64,000 bases of DNA, from positions 2,101,015 to 2,165,014 of the forward strand of contig NZ_JABWRJ020000001.1 in the NCBI RefSeq assembly GCF_014268935.2, given 5' to 3'. Shown one piece after another: positions 23,370 to 32,558 of this stretch (the stretch's first letter is position 1; every line of letters begins with the position of its first letter). The notes below the pieces were generated by a model. That model saw only the letters and a list, made by a program, of their open reading frames with translations, was not told the origin of the DNA and searched no databases. The translations under genes and the position numbers were made by a program. The stretch comes from Pseudomonas peradeniyensis. Lineage in GTDB: Bacteria > Pseudomonadota > Gammaproteobacteria > Pseudomonadales > Pseudomonadaceae.

Positions 23370-24020
23370 ATGGCCACATACGAAATCCTGATTGCCGATG
23401 ACCACCCGCTGTTTCGCAGCGCACTGCGCCAGGCCGTTACCCTCGGCCTGGGCCCGGACGTGCGCCTGGTCGAGGTGGCGAGCATCGCCGAACTGGAAAC
23501 CAGCCTCACCGAGAAAGCCGACTGGGACCTGGTCCTGCTGGACCTGAACATGCCCGGCGCCTATGGCTTCTCCGGCCTGGTCCTGCTGCGCGGCCAGTAC
23601 CCGCAGATCCCGGTGGTGATGGTCTCGGCCCAGGAAGAGGCGGCCGTCGTGGTCAAGTCCCGCGAATTCGGCGCCAGCGGTTTCATCCCCAAGTCCAGCG
23701 AGCTGGGCAAGATCCAGGAAGCGGTGCGCAATGTACTTGACGGCGACGTCTGGTGGCCGCCGCAGGCCTTCGACAAGGTCGATGTGTCGGCCGAGGCGAA
23801 GGCCGCCAGCGAAGGCCTGGCCAGCCTCACCCCGCAGCAGTTCCGCGTGCTGACCATGGTCTGCGAAGGGCTGCTGAACAAGCAGATCGCCTATGAGCTG
23901 AACGTTTCCGAAGCGACCATCAAGGCCCACGTGACGGCGATCTTCCGCAAGCTGGGGGTGCGCACTCGGACCCAGGCGGCGCTGCTGCTGCAACAACTTG
24001 AATCGGTTTCGGCCAGCTAA
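23370..24020 (+). CDS. erdR: LuxR/NarL-type response regulator (ErdR-like)
   Basis: 216 aa. Receiver domain with phospho-acceptor Asp in LVLLDLNMPG (about residue 56), acidic ADDHPLF and Lys in FIPKSS; C-terminal GerE helix-turn-helix (LTPQQFRVLTMVCEGLLNKQIAYEL, SEATIKAHVTAIFRKLG). By resemblance it matches ErdR, which controls ethanol/acetate metabolism in P. aeruginosa; no kinase gene is adjacent. The 256 bp upstream contains no gene. Confidence 0.85.
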   Translation: MATYEILIADDHPLFRSALRQAVTLGLGPDVRLVEVASIAELETSLTEKADWDLVLLDLNMPGAYGFSGLVLLRGQYPQIPVVMVSAQEEAAVVVKSREFGASGFIPKSSELGKIQEAVRNVLDGDVWWPPQAFDKVDVSAEAKAASEGLASLTPQQFRVLTMVCEGLLNKQIAYELNVSEATIKAHVTAIFRKLGVRTRTQAALLLQQLESVSAS

Positions 24021-24097
24021 GTACCCGTGCATTCACGCTTTTTTGACTCCGACTGGACTAGCCTGCGGGCCTTTCTCCGGTGAAGTGACGGACACAC

Positions 24098-24463
24098 ATG
24101 TCGCCATTCAAAGGCCAGACCGGCCTCAAACGCATCGTCAACGCCGCCGGCTATTCGCTGGACGGCCTGCGCACCGCCTTCAAGGGCGAGGCCGCTTTCC
24201 GTCAACTGGTGCTGCTCAACGTGGTGCTGGTGCCGCTGGCCTTCTGGCTGCCGGTCAGCCGCGGTGAGCGGGCAATCCTCATTGCCGTGTGCCTGCTGGG
24301 GCTGATCGTCGAATTGCTTAATTCGGCGGTGGAGGCGGCCATCGATCGCATCTCCCTCGATCGCCACCCGCTGTCGAAGAACGCCAAGGACATGGGCAGC
24401 GCCGCGCAGTTGGTGGCCATGAGCATGGTCGCGGTGGTCTGGGGCGTGATCCTGCTCGGTTGA
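24098..24463 (+). CDS. dgkA: diacylglycerol kinase
   Basis: 121 aa integral membrane enzyme with three helices. GLKRIVNAAGYSLDGLRTAF, ERAILIAVCLLGLIVELLNSAVEAAIDRIS (catalytic Glu/Asn region) and a C-terminal helix. Recycles diacylglycerol from membrane-derived glucan synthesis. Confidence 0.95.
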   Translation: MSPFKGQTGLKRIVNAAGYSLDGLRTAFKGEAAFRQLVLLNVVLVPLAFWLPVSRGERAILIAVCLLGLIVELLNSAVEAAIDRISLDRHPLSKNAKDMGSAAQLVAMSMVAVVWGVILLG

Positions 24464-24467
24464 GCCT

Positions 24468-25394
24468 TCAGGCGATCGGTGGCAGCACGATCTCGTCGCT
24501 GCGCCGAACGCCGGCGGTGAAGCTCCGGCACAGCTCGAGGAACTCGCGCATGGCCGAAGTCTGGTACTTCTGCTTGTGCCAGATGAAGTAGAACTGCCGC
24601 GCCAGGTCCAGGGTCGGGGTTTCCACCGGCACCAGGCTGCCGCGGCGGAAGGCGTCACGCAGGGCCAGACGCGAAATGCAGCCGATGCCAAGGCCCGACT
24701 CCACGGCGCGCTTGATCGCCTCGGTATGTTCCAGTTCCAGGCGGATGTTCAGGTTGGCGCGGTGATGGCGCATGGCCTGGTCGAAGGTCAGGCGCGTGCC
24801 CGAGCCCTGCTCGCGCAGGATCCAGGCTTCATGGGATAACTGCTCGATACTGGCATGGCCGACCTTCGCCAGGGGATGCTGGGGCGCGCAGAACACCACC
24901 AGTTCGTCTTCCACCCAGGGCTGAACCTCCAGATCGGGGTGGTTGCAGTCACCCTCGATTAGACCCAGGTCAATTTCATAGTGGGCGACCTGTTGCACGA
25001 TATGCGCAGTGTTCTGCACGTGCAGCTTGACCTGGCTTTCCGGGTGCACCTGCATGAAGCTGCCGATCAGCAGGGTGGCCAGGTAGTTGCCGATGGTCAG
25101 CGTGGCGCCGACGGCCAGCGAGCCGAACCCTGACTTGCCGTTGAGCAGGTCCTCGATCTCCTTGGCCTGGTCGAGCAGGGCCACGGCCTGGGGCAGCAGT
25201 TGATGGCCCAGGGCATTGAGGCTCAGGCGTTTGCCAGCGCGGTCGAACAACTGGCAGCTGGATTGGCGTTCCAGTTCGGTGATCGAGGTGCTGGCGGCCG
25301 ATTGCGACAAGGCCAGCACGCCAGCGGCCCGGGACACGCTCTGGTGCTGGGCGACGGCGACGAAGACCTGGAGCTGACGGAGTGTGAATCGCAT
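24468..25394 (-). CDS. finR: LysR-type regulator FinR
   Basis: 308 aa. N-terminal winged helix-turn-helix (LRQLQVFVAVAQHQSVSRAA, QSAASTSITELERQ), then a substrate-binding domain. Divergent from fpr, 120 bp away, which is the arrangement of finR-fprA in P. putida, where FinR activates the ferredoxin-NADP reductase gene under oxidative stress. Converges with dgkA (4-bp gap). Confidence 0.9.
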   Translation of the reverse strand: MRFTLRQLQVFVAVAQHQSVSRAAGVLALSQSAASTSITELERQSSCQLFDRAGKRLSLNALGHQLLPQAVALLDQAKEIEDLLNGKSGFGSLAVGATLTIGNYLATLLIGSFMQVHPESQVKLHVQNTAHIVQQVAHYEIDLGLIEGDCNHPDLEVQPWVEDELVVFCAPQHPLAKVGHASIEQLSHEAWILREQGSGTRLTFDQAMRHHRANLNIRLELEHTEAIKRAVESGLGIGCISRLALRDAFRRGSLVPVETPTLDLARQFYFIWHKQKYQTSAMREFLELCRSFTAGVRRSDEIVLPPIA

Positions 25395-25414
25395 ATCTAT
25401 ATAACCGATAACAC

Positions 25415-25442
25415 ATATCTTGATAATTCAGTTAACAGATAT
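25415..25442. promoter_or_regulatory. candidate FinR-binding dyad in the finR-fpr intergenic region
   Basis: ATATCT (25415-25420) and AGATAT (25437-25442) form an inverted repeat with a 16-bp A+T-rich spacer, in the only divergent promoter region of the pair. LysR regulators bind such dyads; the assignment is inference. Confidence 0.45.
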
Positions 25443-25514
25443 TGTCGCTGCCCCTAAACTATCGCGCAACTGCGCGTCTTGCGCGCGCCGCGTTTTCCTT
25501 CAGGAGCCCCATCG

Positions 25515-26294
25515 ATGAGCAACATGAACCACGAACGTGTCCTCAGTGTGCACCACTGGAACGACACCCTGTTCAGCTTCAAGTGCACCCGTGACCCGGG
25601 CCTGCGCTTCGAGAACGGTCAGTTCGTGATGATCGGCCTGCAGCAGGACAGCGGCCGTCCGCTCATGCGCGCCTACTCCATCGCCTCGCCGAACTGGGAA
25701 GAGCACTTGGAGTTCTTCAGCATCAAGGTGCCGGACGGCCCGCTGACCTCGCAGCTGCAGCACCTGAAGGAAGGCGACGAGATCATCATCAGCAAGAAGC
25801 CTACCGGTACCCTGGTGCTCGACGACCTGAACCCGGGCAAGCACCTGTACCTGCTGAGCACCGGCACTGGCCTGGCGCCGTTCATGAGCGTCATCCAGGA
25901 CCCGGAGACCTACGAGCGCTTCGAGAAGGTGATCCTGGTCCACGGCGTGCGCTACGTCAACGAAGTGGCCTACCGCGAGTTCATCACCGAGCACCTGCCG
26001 CAAAACGAGTTCTTCGGTGACGCGGTGCGCGACAAGCTGATCTACTACCCGACCGTGACTCGCGAGCCGTTCGAGAACCAGGGTCGCCTGACCGACCTGA
26101 TGCGCAGCGGCAAGCTGTTCACCGATATCGGCCTGCCACCGATCAACCCGCAGGACGACCGTGCAATGATCTGCGGCAGCCCGAGCATGCTCGACGAAAC
26201 CAGCGAAGTGCTGGACAGCTTCGGCCTGAAGATCTCCGCGCGCATGCGTGAGCCGGGTGATTACCTGATCGAGCGTGCGTTCGTCGAGAAGTAA
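25515..26294 (+). CDS. fpr: ferredoxin-NADP+ reductase
   Basis: 259 aa. FAD-binding RAYSIASPNWEE, FENGQFVMIGL, NADP region STGTGLAPFMSVI and C-terminal FVEK. Transfers electrons between NADPH and ferredoxin/flavodoxin. ATG at 25515 preceded by CAGGAG. Likely induced through FinR. Followed by a terminator. Confidence 0.96.
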   Translation: MSNMNHERVLSVHHWNDTLFSFKCTRDPGLRFENGQFVMIGLQQDSGRPLMRAYSIASPNWEEHLEFFSIKVPDGPLTSQLQHLKEGDEIIISKKPTGTLVLDDLNPGKHLYLLSTGTGLAPFMSVIQDPETYERFEKVILVHGVRYVNEVAYREFITEHLPQNEFFGDAVRDKLIYYPTVTREPFENQGRLTDLMRSGKLFTDIGLPPINPQDDRAMICGSPSMLDETSEVLDSFGLKISARMREPGDYLIERAFVEK

Positions 26295-26311
26295 GGCGAG
26301 CCGCGCTAATA

Positions 26312-26342
26312 AAAAAACGCAGACCTGAGTCTGCGTTTTTTT
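26312..26342 (+). terminator. terminator of fpr
   Basis: AAAAAACGCAGAC CTGA GTCTGCGTTTTTTT, a strong stem with U-tract 17 bases after the fpr stop; also usable by trmO from the other side. Confidence 0.9.
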
Positions 26343-26390
26343 ATGCTCGCAAAACAGGTTCGCCGCGATAGGTCCCGCAACGACACCAAA

Positions 26391-27083
26391 TCATTCCGGT
26401 GTCACCTCCAGCACCCGGATCCGATCCGGCTGGGGATAATGCCAGCGCACCTGCACGTCCCAGAACTTCACCCCATACACGCGCTCGGGTGGCGGTACCT
26501 GGTAGGCAGGCCTTGGGTCCTGCGCAAGACACTGTTCGATCAGCTCCACCAATGGCTGATCCAGGCGCAGTGCATGGTCGCGGGCCTGGTGCAGGGCGCT
26601 TTCGCTCCATTCGACGGCAATCGCCTCTGGTGCATCTTTGGCCATCAGGTTGCTCGCGCCGACAATGCTGTCGGCATAGGGCACGTAAGGCTTGATATCC
26701 AGCACCGGGGTACCGTCCAGCAGGTCGATCCCCGACAGCAGCAAACGCCCAGGCTCGACGCCTTCCAGGCGCACCACCGACTGGCCGATGCCATTGGGCC
26801 GATGGGTGGCCCGGGTGGCGAACACTCCCATGCTCTTGTTGCCGCCCAAGCGCGGTGGCCGCACTTTCAGGCGTGGCTTGTCTTCCAGTGCCTGATGGAA
26901 CAGGAACAGCAGCCACACATGGCTGACCTGATCCAGGCCTTCGACGGCATCGCCCTGGTCAAAGGGCGGCAGCAGCTCCAGCACGCCACGAGCGGCCGGC
27001 GCCAGCTGAGGCTGGCGCGGGATGGCGAACTTCTCCTTGAAGCAGGAGCGGACGATGCCGACCGGCGAGACGGTATGCTGCAT
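26391..27083 (-). CDS. trmO: tRNA (adenine37-N6)-methyltransferase TrmO
   Basis: 230 aa. VSPVGIVRSCFKEKFAIPRQP, VWLLFLFH and ATRATHRPNGIGQSVVRLEG are the TsaA/TrmO signature; it methylates N6 of t6A37 in tRNA-Thr. C-terminal YGVKFWDVQVRWHY fits the extension found in E. coli TrmO. The ATG at 27083 is preferred to the adjacent GTG at 27086. Downstream of the DUF1456 gene by 6 bp. Confidence 0.92.
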   Translation of the reverse strand: MQHTVSPVGIVRSCFKEKFAIPRQPQLAPAARGVLELLPPFDQGDAVEGLDQVSHVWLLFLFHQALEDKPRLKVRPPRLGGNKSMGVFATRATHRPNGIGQSVVRLEGVEPGRLLLSGIDLLDGTPVLDIKPYVPYADSIVGASNLMAKDAPEAIAVEWSESALHQARDHALRLDQPLVELIEQCLAQDPRPAYQVPPPERVYGVKFWDVQVRWHYPQPDRIRVLEVTPE

Positions 27084-27089
27084 CACGGC

Positions 27090-27551
27090 TCAGCCGCGCA
27101 CGCGAAGGGTCAGGCCCTTAAGGAAGTTGCGCAGCAACTGGTCGCCGCAGGGGCGGTAGTTGTCGTGGCCGACCTTGCGGAACAGCGCGCTCAGTTCAGG
27201 CTTGGACACCGGGAAGTTGACCGAATTGAGCACCGCGTGCAGGTCGTCTTCCTTCAGTTCGAAGGCCACCCGCAGCTTCTTGAGCACGGTGTTGTTGGTC
27301 ACCGGCACTTCGATCGGCTGCGCTGGGCGGCTGTCGTCGCGACCGCGACGGTGGATCACCAGGCCGTCGAGGAAGTGCGCCATGACCTTCTCCGGGCAGC
27401 GCACGAAGCCGGGTTCCTCTTCCTTCTTGACGTAGCCGGCGATGGCCTCGGCGGAAACTTCCAGGCCTGAGAGCTTGATGATCTCGGCCAGCTTCTGGTC
27501 GTTGGCCTTGAGCATGTAGCGCAGGCTGCGCAGTACATCGTTGTGGTTCAT
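27090..27551 (-). CDS. DUF1456 family protein (YehS-like)
   Basis: 153 aa made of two related repeats, each starting N-x-VL-(x)-LR (MNHNDVLRSLRYMLK; TNNTVLKKLRVAFELKEDD). The family is conserved but of unknown function. Small gap to trmO suggests co-transcription. Confidence 0.85.
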   Translation of the reverse strand: MNHNDVLRSLRYMLKANDQKLAEIIKLSGLEVSAEAIAGYVKKEEEPGFVRCPEKVMAHFLDGLVIHRRGRDDSRPAQPIEVPVTNNTVLKKLRVAFELKEDDLHAVLNSVNFPVSKPELSALFRKVGHDNYRPCGDQLLRNFLKGLTLRVRG

Positions 27552-27601
27552 TGCAGCGAATCCTGTTCTGTTGCCGCGTCAGTCATTGCGCGGCGGTAAT
27601 G

Positions 27602-28312
27602 CTAGAAGCGTTCTGTAGCGGCCACATAGCGCCACTGGCCCAGCGGCAGCTTGCCCATCGACACGCCGCCCAGGCGAATGCGGCGCATCGCCAGGACCTT
27701 GAGGCCAGCGGTCTCGCACAGTTGTTCGATCAACCCGGGCTGCGGGTTCTTCAGGACCATGCGCAGGTTCTGTTCGTTCTGCCAGCTGGCCTTTGCTTTC
27801 GGCAGTTCGACGCCCTTGCGCTCGACACCGCGGGCCAGGCGCTCGATGGCGCCGGGCTTGGCCTCGCCGCTGACCTGGACGATATATTCCTGCTCCATGC
27901 GGCGCAGGTCGGCTTCGAGCTTGCGGGTCACCCGCCAGTCCTGGGTGAACAGTTGCAGGCCACTGGCACCTGGCAGCAGCGGGGCGATACAGGCCTGGCG
28001 GGCGAAATGCCCGTGCAGCGGACGCACGCCTTCGCGGTGCGCTTCGCTGAGGCTGGCCATGCTCATGCCCGCCTGGGCGCTGGCGGCGTCCTGCCCGGGC
28101 TGCTGGTTGAGTAGCAGGGTCACCGGTTCAAGTGTTTCGGCACGGGCGCCCGGGAGCAGTTCGACGTGTTGCCCGGCGACCTTGAACTGCGGCTGCTCGA
28201 CCACCTCGCCGTCGACCGTGACCCAGCCTCCCTCGATGTACAGTTCGGCCTCTCGGCGGGAGCAGCCAAGCTGTTCGATGAGGCGTTTGGAGAGACGAAT
28301 GGGTTCGGACAT
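27602..28312 (-). CDS. RsuA/RluF-family pseudouridine synthase-like protein lacking the catalytic Asp
   Basis: 236 aa. N-terminal S4 RNA-binding domain (IRLSKRLIEQLGCSRREAELYIEGGWVTVDG, about residues 4-60) and a synthase-like domain. Where active family members have GRLDxx(T/S)xGLLL, this protein reads APLLPGASGLQLFTQDW: the GL..LFT..D frame is kept but the Asp is Leu. C-terminal part (GLIEQLCETAGLKVLAMRRIRLGG) is normal. It may bind rRNA without catalysis. ATG at 28312 chosen because MSEPIRLSKRLIEQLG fits the family start. Confidence 0.85.
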   Translation of the reverse strand: MSEPIRLSKRLIEQLGCSRREAELYIEGGWVTVDGEVVEQPQFKVAGQHVELLPGARAETLEPVTLLLNQQPGQDAASAQAGMSMASLSEAHREGVRPLHGHFARQACIAPLLPGASGLQLFTQDWRVTRKLEADLRRMEQEYIVQVSGEAKPGAIERLARGVERKGVELPKAKASWQNEQNLRMVLKNPQPGLIEQLCETAGLKVLAMRRIRLGGVSMGKLPLGQWRYVAATERF

Positions 28313-28433
28313 GGACACGGGCATCACGCGGCAGGGAAAGCTTTCATTGTACCTGCCTGCGCGGGGCAGCGGCTGCAAATCGATGTCATTTCCGCCATTT
28401 CGGAGCGGGGTGGTGGTTTCCTTGGCTTTTGTC

Positions 28434-28892
28434 CTAGGACGTTGTACGAACCAGCCTCATATGCAGCAGGGGATAGGGCTGCCCCAGACCGTCGGTTTCA
28501 GAGCGTCCGTACACCTCGAAGCCTTCGTGCAGATAGAAGCCCAGGGCCTGGGGGTTCTGCTCGTTGACGTCCAGACGTTCGGCATTGAGCTCGCTCACTG
28601 CATGTCGCAGCAGACGCTGGCCGATACCCTGGCCACGGTGCTCCGGCGCGACGAAAAGCATGTCGACACGGCCGTTGGCCACGCCGGCGAAGCCGAGGAT
28701 GCGTCGCCTGGCGTCCTTGCAGCAGACCAGCATCACCGCGTCGAGGTACTTGCACAGCACATACTCGCGCAGCAGCACGATGTAGCCGTCGGGCAGGAAG
28801 TCGTGGGTGGCGCGCACCGACGCCTCCCACACCCGCACCAGTTCTGGGTAGTCGCTCAGGTGGGGCGTTTGCAGCGTGACGGTGGGCGACAT
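28434..28892 (-). CDS. GNAT-family N-acetyltransferase
   Basis: 152 aa. Acetyl-CoA binding motif EHRGQGIGQRLLRHAV and the C-terminal NPQALGFYLHEGFEVYGR are clear. Substrate unknown. Located between the pseudouridine synthase-like gene and the rimO terminator. Confidence 0.9.
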   Translation of the reverse strand: MSPTVTLQTPHLSDYPELVRVWEASVRATHDFLPDGYIVLLREYVLCKYLDAVMLVCCKDARRRILGFAGVANGRVDMLFVAPEHRGQGIGQRLLRHAVSELNAERLDVNEQNPQALGFYLHEGFEVYGRSETDGLGQPYPLLHMRLVRTTS

Positions 28893-28932
28893 CCTGTAAT
28901 CCTCAGGGCCATTGAGGAAAACATAGATGCAA

Positions 28933-28969
28933 AAAAATACCCCGCCAGTGGGCGGGGTATCTTCAGGCG
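28933..28969 (-). terminator. terminator of rimO
   Basis: Read leftwards: GATACCCCGCC-CACT-GGCGGGGTATTTTTTTG, just after the rimO stop. Confidence 0.9.
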
Positions 28970-28977
28970 ATCATCGC

Positions 28978-30309
28978 TCAGACGGGCTCGGCCCACATGT
29001 CGTACTCGTCGGCATCGACGATGCGGCAACGGACCTTGTCGCCCGGCTTGAAGCCGTGGTCGCCGTCGATGAACACGTTGCCGTCGATTTCCGGCGCGTC
29101 GAAGAAGCTGCGCCCGACCGAGCCTTGTTCCTCGACCTCGTCGATCAGTACTTCGATTTCCTTGCCGATACGCTGTTGCAGGCGCGCGGCGCTGATCGCC
29201 TGCTGGTGGGCCATGAAGCGGTCCCAGCGTTCCTGCTTGACGTCGTCCGGCACTTCATCCAGGCCCAGGTCATTGGCCGGGGCGCCTTCGACCGGCGAGT
29301 ACTGGAAGCAGCCGACGCGGTCGAGCTGGGCTTCGGTCAGCCAGTCGAGCAGGTACTGGAAGTCCTCTTCGGTCTCGCCGGGGAAGCCGACGATGAAGGT
29401 CGAACGGATCACCAGCTCAGGGCACTGCTCGCGCCAGCTCTTGATGCGCGCCAGGGTGCGGTCTTCGAAGGCCGGGCGCTTCATCGACTTGAGCACCTTG
29501 GGGCTGGCGTGCTGGAACGGAATGTCCAGGTACGGCAGGATCTTGCCGGCGGCCATCAGCGGGATCACGTCGTCGACGTTCGGGTACGGGTAGACATAGT
29601 GCAGGCGCACCCAGGCGCCCAGGCTGCTCAGTGCCTCGCACAGCTCGAGCATGCGGGTCTTGACCGGGCGACCGTTCCAGAAGTCGGTCTTGTACTTGAC
29701 GTCGACGCCGTAGGCGCTGGTGTCCTGGGAGATCACCAGGATCTCCTTGACGCCAGCCTTGACCAGACGCTCGGCCTCGCTCAGCACTTCACCGACCGGA
29801 CGGCTGACCAGCTTGCCGCGCATCGACGGGATGATGCAGAAACTGCAGCTGTGGTTGCAGCCTTCGGAAATCTTCAGGTAGGCGTAGTGGCGCGGGGTCA
29901 GCTTGATGCCCTGGGGCGGTACCAGGTCGATCAGCGGGTTGTGGTCCTGACGCGGCGGTACCACCTCGTGCACGGCGTTGACCACCTGCTCGTACTGCTG
30001 GGGGCCGCTGACCGACAGCACACTCGGGTGCACATCGCGGATATTGCCTTCCTCGACACCCATGCAGCCGGTGACGATGACCTTGCCGTTCTCCTTGATC
30101 GCCTCGCCGATCACTTCCAGCGACTCGGCCTTGGCGCTGTCGATGAAGCCGCAGGTGTTGACCACCACCACGTCGGCGCCATCGTAGGTAGGCACGACTT
30201 CATAGCCTTCCATGCGCAGCTGGGTCAGGATGCGCTCGGAATCGACCAGGGCCTTTGGGCAACCCAGGGAAACGAAGCCGACCTTTGGGGTGGCGGGAGT
30301 GGTGGACAT
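28978..30309 (-). CDS. rimO: ribosomal protein S12 methylthiotransferase RimO
   Basis: 443 aa. Three domains: UPF0004 ([37 protein letters not shown]), radical SAM with CNHSCSFC cluster motif, and C-terminal TRAM ([20 protein letters not shown], with GDKVRCRI). Adds a methylthio group to Asp of ribosomal protein S12. Divergent from kup, with 236 bp between. Confidence 0.97.
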   Translation of the reverse strand: MSTTPATPKVGFVSLGCPKALVDSERILTQLRMEGYEVVPTYDGADVVVVNTCGFIDSAKAESLEVIGEAIKENGKVIVTGCMGVEEGNIRDVHPSVLSVSGPQQYEQVVNAVHEVVPPRQDHNPLIDLVPPQGIKLTPRHYAYLKISEGCNHSCSFCIIPSMRGKLVSRPVGEVLSEAERLVKAGVKEILVISQDTSAYGVDVKYKTDFWNGRPVKTRMLELCEALSSLGAWVRLHYVYPYPNVDDVIPLMAAGKILPYLDIPFQHASPKVLKSMKRPAFEDRTLARIKSWREQCPELVIRSTFIVGFPGETEEDFQYLLDWLTEAQLDRVGCFQYSPVEGAPANDLGLDEVPDDVKQERWDRFMAHQQAISAARLQQRIGKEIEVLIDEVEEQGSVGRSFFDAPEIDGNVFIDGDHGFKPGDKVRCRIVDADEYDMWAEPV

Positions 30310-30545
30310 GGCTAACCTCGGTATTGAATACAGGTCGCCCGGCTGGAATCGCGGGCGATCTTGACGGGCGCTTTTTGGCGCCTCTGATCAAAAAGTGCGC
30401 AATTCTAGCGAGCACAAGGTCGCTTTACCAGCAGAAATACGACGAACGCTGCGCTATGCTTCGCGCCGTTGCGCCGGGGCATCCGGGATGGTCCGGCGCG
30501 GGTAGGAATTCAACCGGTCTAGTTGGCCTTCTGCGGGAGTGGTCG

Positions 30546-32456
30546 ATGGTTCAGGCAAGCAGTCACGCCGAAGGCGGGCACGAGGGCAAGCAGGGGGCTG
30601 CGAAGTCGCTGGGGCTGCTCGTGGCAGCTGTTGGGGTGGTCTATGGCGATATCGGCACCAGTCCGCTGTACACCCTCAAAGAGGTCTTCACCGGTGGTTA
30701 CGGCGTGCAGGTCAATCACGATGGAGTACTGGGCATCCTGTCGCTGATCCTGTGGTCGCTGCTATGGGTGGTGTCGTTCAAGTACGTGATGTTCATCCTG
30801 CGCGCCGACAACCAGGGCGAGGGCGGGACCATGGCGCTCACCGCGCTGGCACGGCGCGCCACGGCTGAATACCCGAAACTGCGGGCACTGATGGTCGGCT
30901 GTGGTCTGGTCGGTGCCTCGCTGTTCTACGGCGACAGCATGATCACCCCGGCGGTATCGGTGCTGTCTGCGGTGGAGGGCATGGGCCTGGCCTTCGAAGG
31001 CATCGACCACTGGGTGGTGCCGATCTCGCTGGTGGTGCTGGTGGCGCTGTTTCTGGTGCAGAAGCACGGTACCGAGAAGATCGGCAAGCTGTTCGGCCCG
31101 ATCATGGTCACCTGGTTCGTGGTGCTGGGGGCGCTGGGGGTACACGGCATCTCGCAGAGCCCTGAAGTGCTCAAGGCCTTCAACCCGGCCTGGGCGCTGA
31201 ATTTCTTCATCGTTCATCCGGGCATGGGCGTGGCCATACTCGGTGCCGTGGTGCTGGCGCTGACCGGCGCCGAGGCCCTGTATGCCGACATGGGCCACTT
31301 CGGCCGCAAGCCCATCGCCCGCGCATGGTTCGCCCTGGTGCTGCCGGCGCTGGTGCTCAACTACTTCGGCCAGGGCGCGATACTGCTGCAGAACCCCGAG
31401 GCCGCGCGCAATCCGTTCTACTTGCTGGCGCCGAGTTGGGCGCTGCTGCCGCTGGTCGGCCTGGCAACCATGGCCACGGTGATTGCTTCCCAGGCGGTAA
31501 TCTCGGGTGCCTTCTCCCTGACCCGCCAGGCCATCCAGCTGGGCTACGTGCCGCGCATGCAGATCCAGCACACCTCCAGCGACGAGCAGGGGCAGATCTA
31601 CATCGGTGCGGTGAACTGGACGCTGATGGTCGGCGTGGTGCTGCTGGTGATCGGCTTCGAGTCGTCCGGCGCCCTGGCTGCGGCCTATGGCGTGGCGGTG
31701 ACCGGCACCATGCTGATGACCACCATCCTGGTCTCGGCGGTCATGCTGCTGCTGTGGAAGTGGCCACCAGTGCTGGCGGTCCCGCTGTTGGTGGGCTTCC
31801 TGTTCGTCGACGGGCTGTTCTTCGCCGCCAACGTGCCGAAGATCGTCCAGGGCGGCGCCTTCCCGGTGCTGGCGGGGATCGTGTTGTTTGTGCTGATGAG
31901 CACCTGGAAGCGCGGCAAGCAGATCCTGGTAGACCGCATCGACGAGGGCGGTTTGCCGTTGCCGGTGTTCATCGGCAGCATCCGCGTGCAGCCGCCGCAC
32001 CGGGTCGAGGGCACCGCGGTGTTCCTCACCGCCCGGCCCGATGCCGTGCCCCATGCGCTGTTGCACAACATGCTGCACAACCAGGTACTGCACAGCCAGG
32101 TGGTGCTGCTGACGGTGGTCAGCGAAGACCGGCCACGGGTGCCGGAGCAGGAGCGGTTCGAGGTGGAGGCCTATGGCGACGGGTTCTTCCGGGTGCTGCT
32201 GCACTTCGGCTTCATGGACGAGCCGGACGTGCCGGCGGCGCTGAAGCTGTGCCATTTGGACGAGCTGGACTTCAGCCCGATGCGCACCACCTACTTCCTC
32301 AGCCGGGAAACGGTGATCGCCTCGCGCCTTGAAGGCATGTCGCGCTGGCGCGGGAACCTGTTCGCGTTCCTGCTGAAGAACGCCAACGGCAACCTGCGGT
32401 TCTTCAACCTGCCGCTCAATCGGGTAATCGAGCTGGGAACGCAGGTCGAGATCTGA
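30546..32456 (+). CDS. kup: low-affinity potassium uptake protein Kup
   Basis: 636 aa. After a polar N-terminus, the characteristic [19 protein letters not shown], then about 12 membrane helices (to about residue 460), and a C-terminal cytoplasmic domain (about 470-636) ending in the R-N-L-RFFNLP segment typical of the family. GGGAG precedes the ATG at 30546; an upstream extension of the frame is not used. The REP at 32467 follows. Confidence 0.96.
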   Translation: MVQASSHAEGGHEGKQGAAKSLGLLVAAVGVVYGDIGTSPLYTLKEVFTGGYGVQVNHDGVLGILSLILWSLLWVVSFKYVMFILRADNQGEGGTMALTALARRATAEYPKLRALMVGCGLVGASLFYGDSMITPAVSVLSAVEGMGLAFEGIDHWVVPISLVVLVALFLVQKHGTEKIGKLFGPIMVTWFVVLGALGVHGISQSPEVLKAFNPAWALNFFIVHPGMGVAILGAVVLALTGAEALYADMGHFGRKPIARAWFALVLPALVLNYFGQGAILLQNPEAARNPFYLLAPSWALLPLVGLATMATVIASQAVISGAFSLTRQAIQLGYVPRMQIQHTSSDEQGQIYIGAVNWTLMVGVVLLVIGFESSGALAAAYGVAVTGTMLMTTILVSAVMLLLWKWPPVLAVPLLVGFLFVDGLFFAANVPKIVQGGAFPVLAGIVLFVLMSTWKRGKQILVDRIDEGGLPLPVFIGSIRVQPPHRVEGTAVFLTARPDAVPHALLHNMLHNQVLHSQVVLLTVVSEDRPRVPEQERFEVEAYGDGFFRVLLHFGFMDEPDVPAALKLCHLDELDFSPMRTTYFLSRETVIASRLEGMSRWRGNLFAFLLKNANGNLRFFNLPLNRVIELGTQVEI

Positions 32457-32466
32457 GGGCGAAAGC

Positions 32467-32532
32467 ATCGCGGGGCAAGCCCGCTCCCACAAGGATTACA
32501 CAGGTCCTGTGGGAGCGGGCTTGCCCCGCGAT
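32467..32532. repeat. paired REP elements (BIME-like)
   Basis: Two inverted copies, ATCGCGGGGCAAGCCCGCTCCCAC at 32467-32490 and its complement at 32509-32532, with an 18-bp spacer, between kup and virJ. Confidence 0.9.
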
Positions 32533-32558
32533 GGGCCGCAAAGCGGCCCCTTTCCCCA

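Noticed and set aside
30762..32492. Minus-strand frame over kup
   Set aside because: His/Gln/Arg-rich composition typical of antisense to a membrane protein; no ribosome site.
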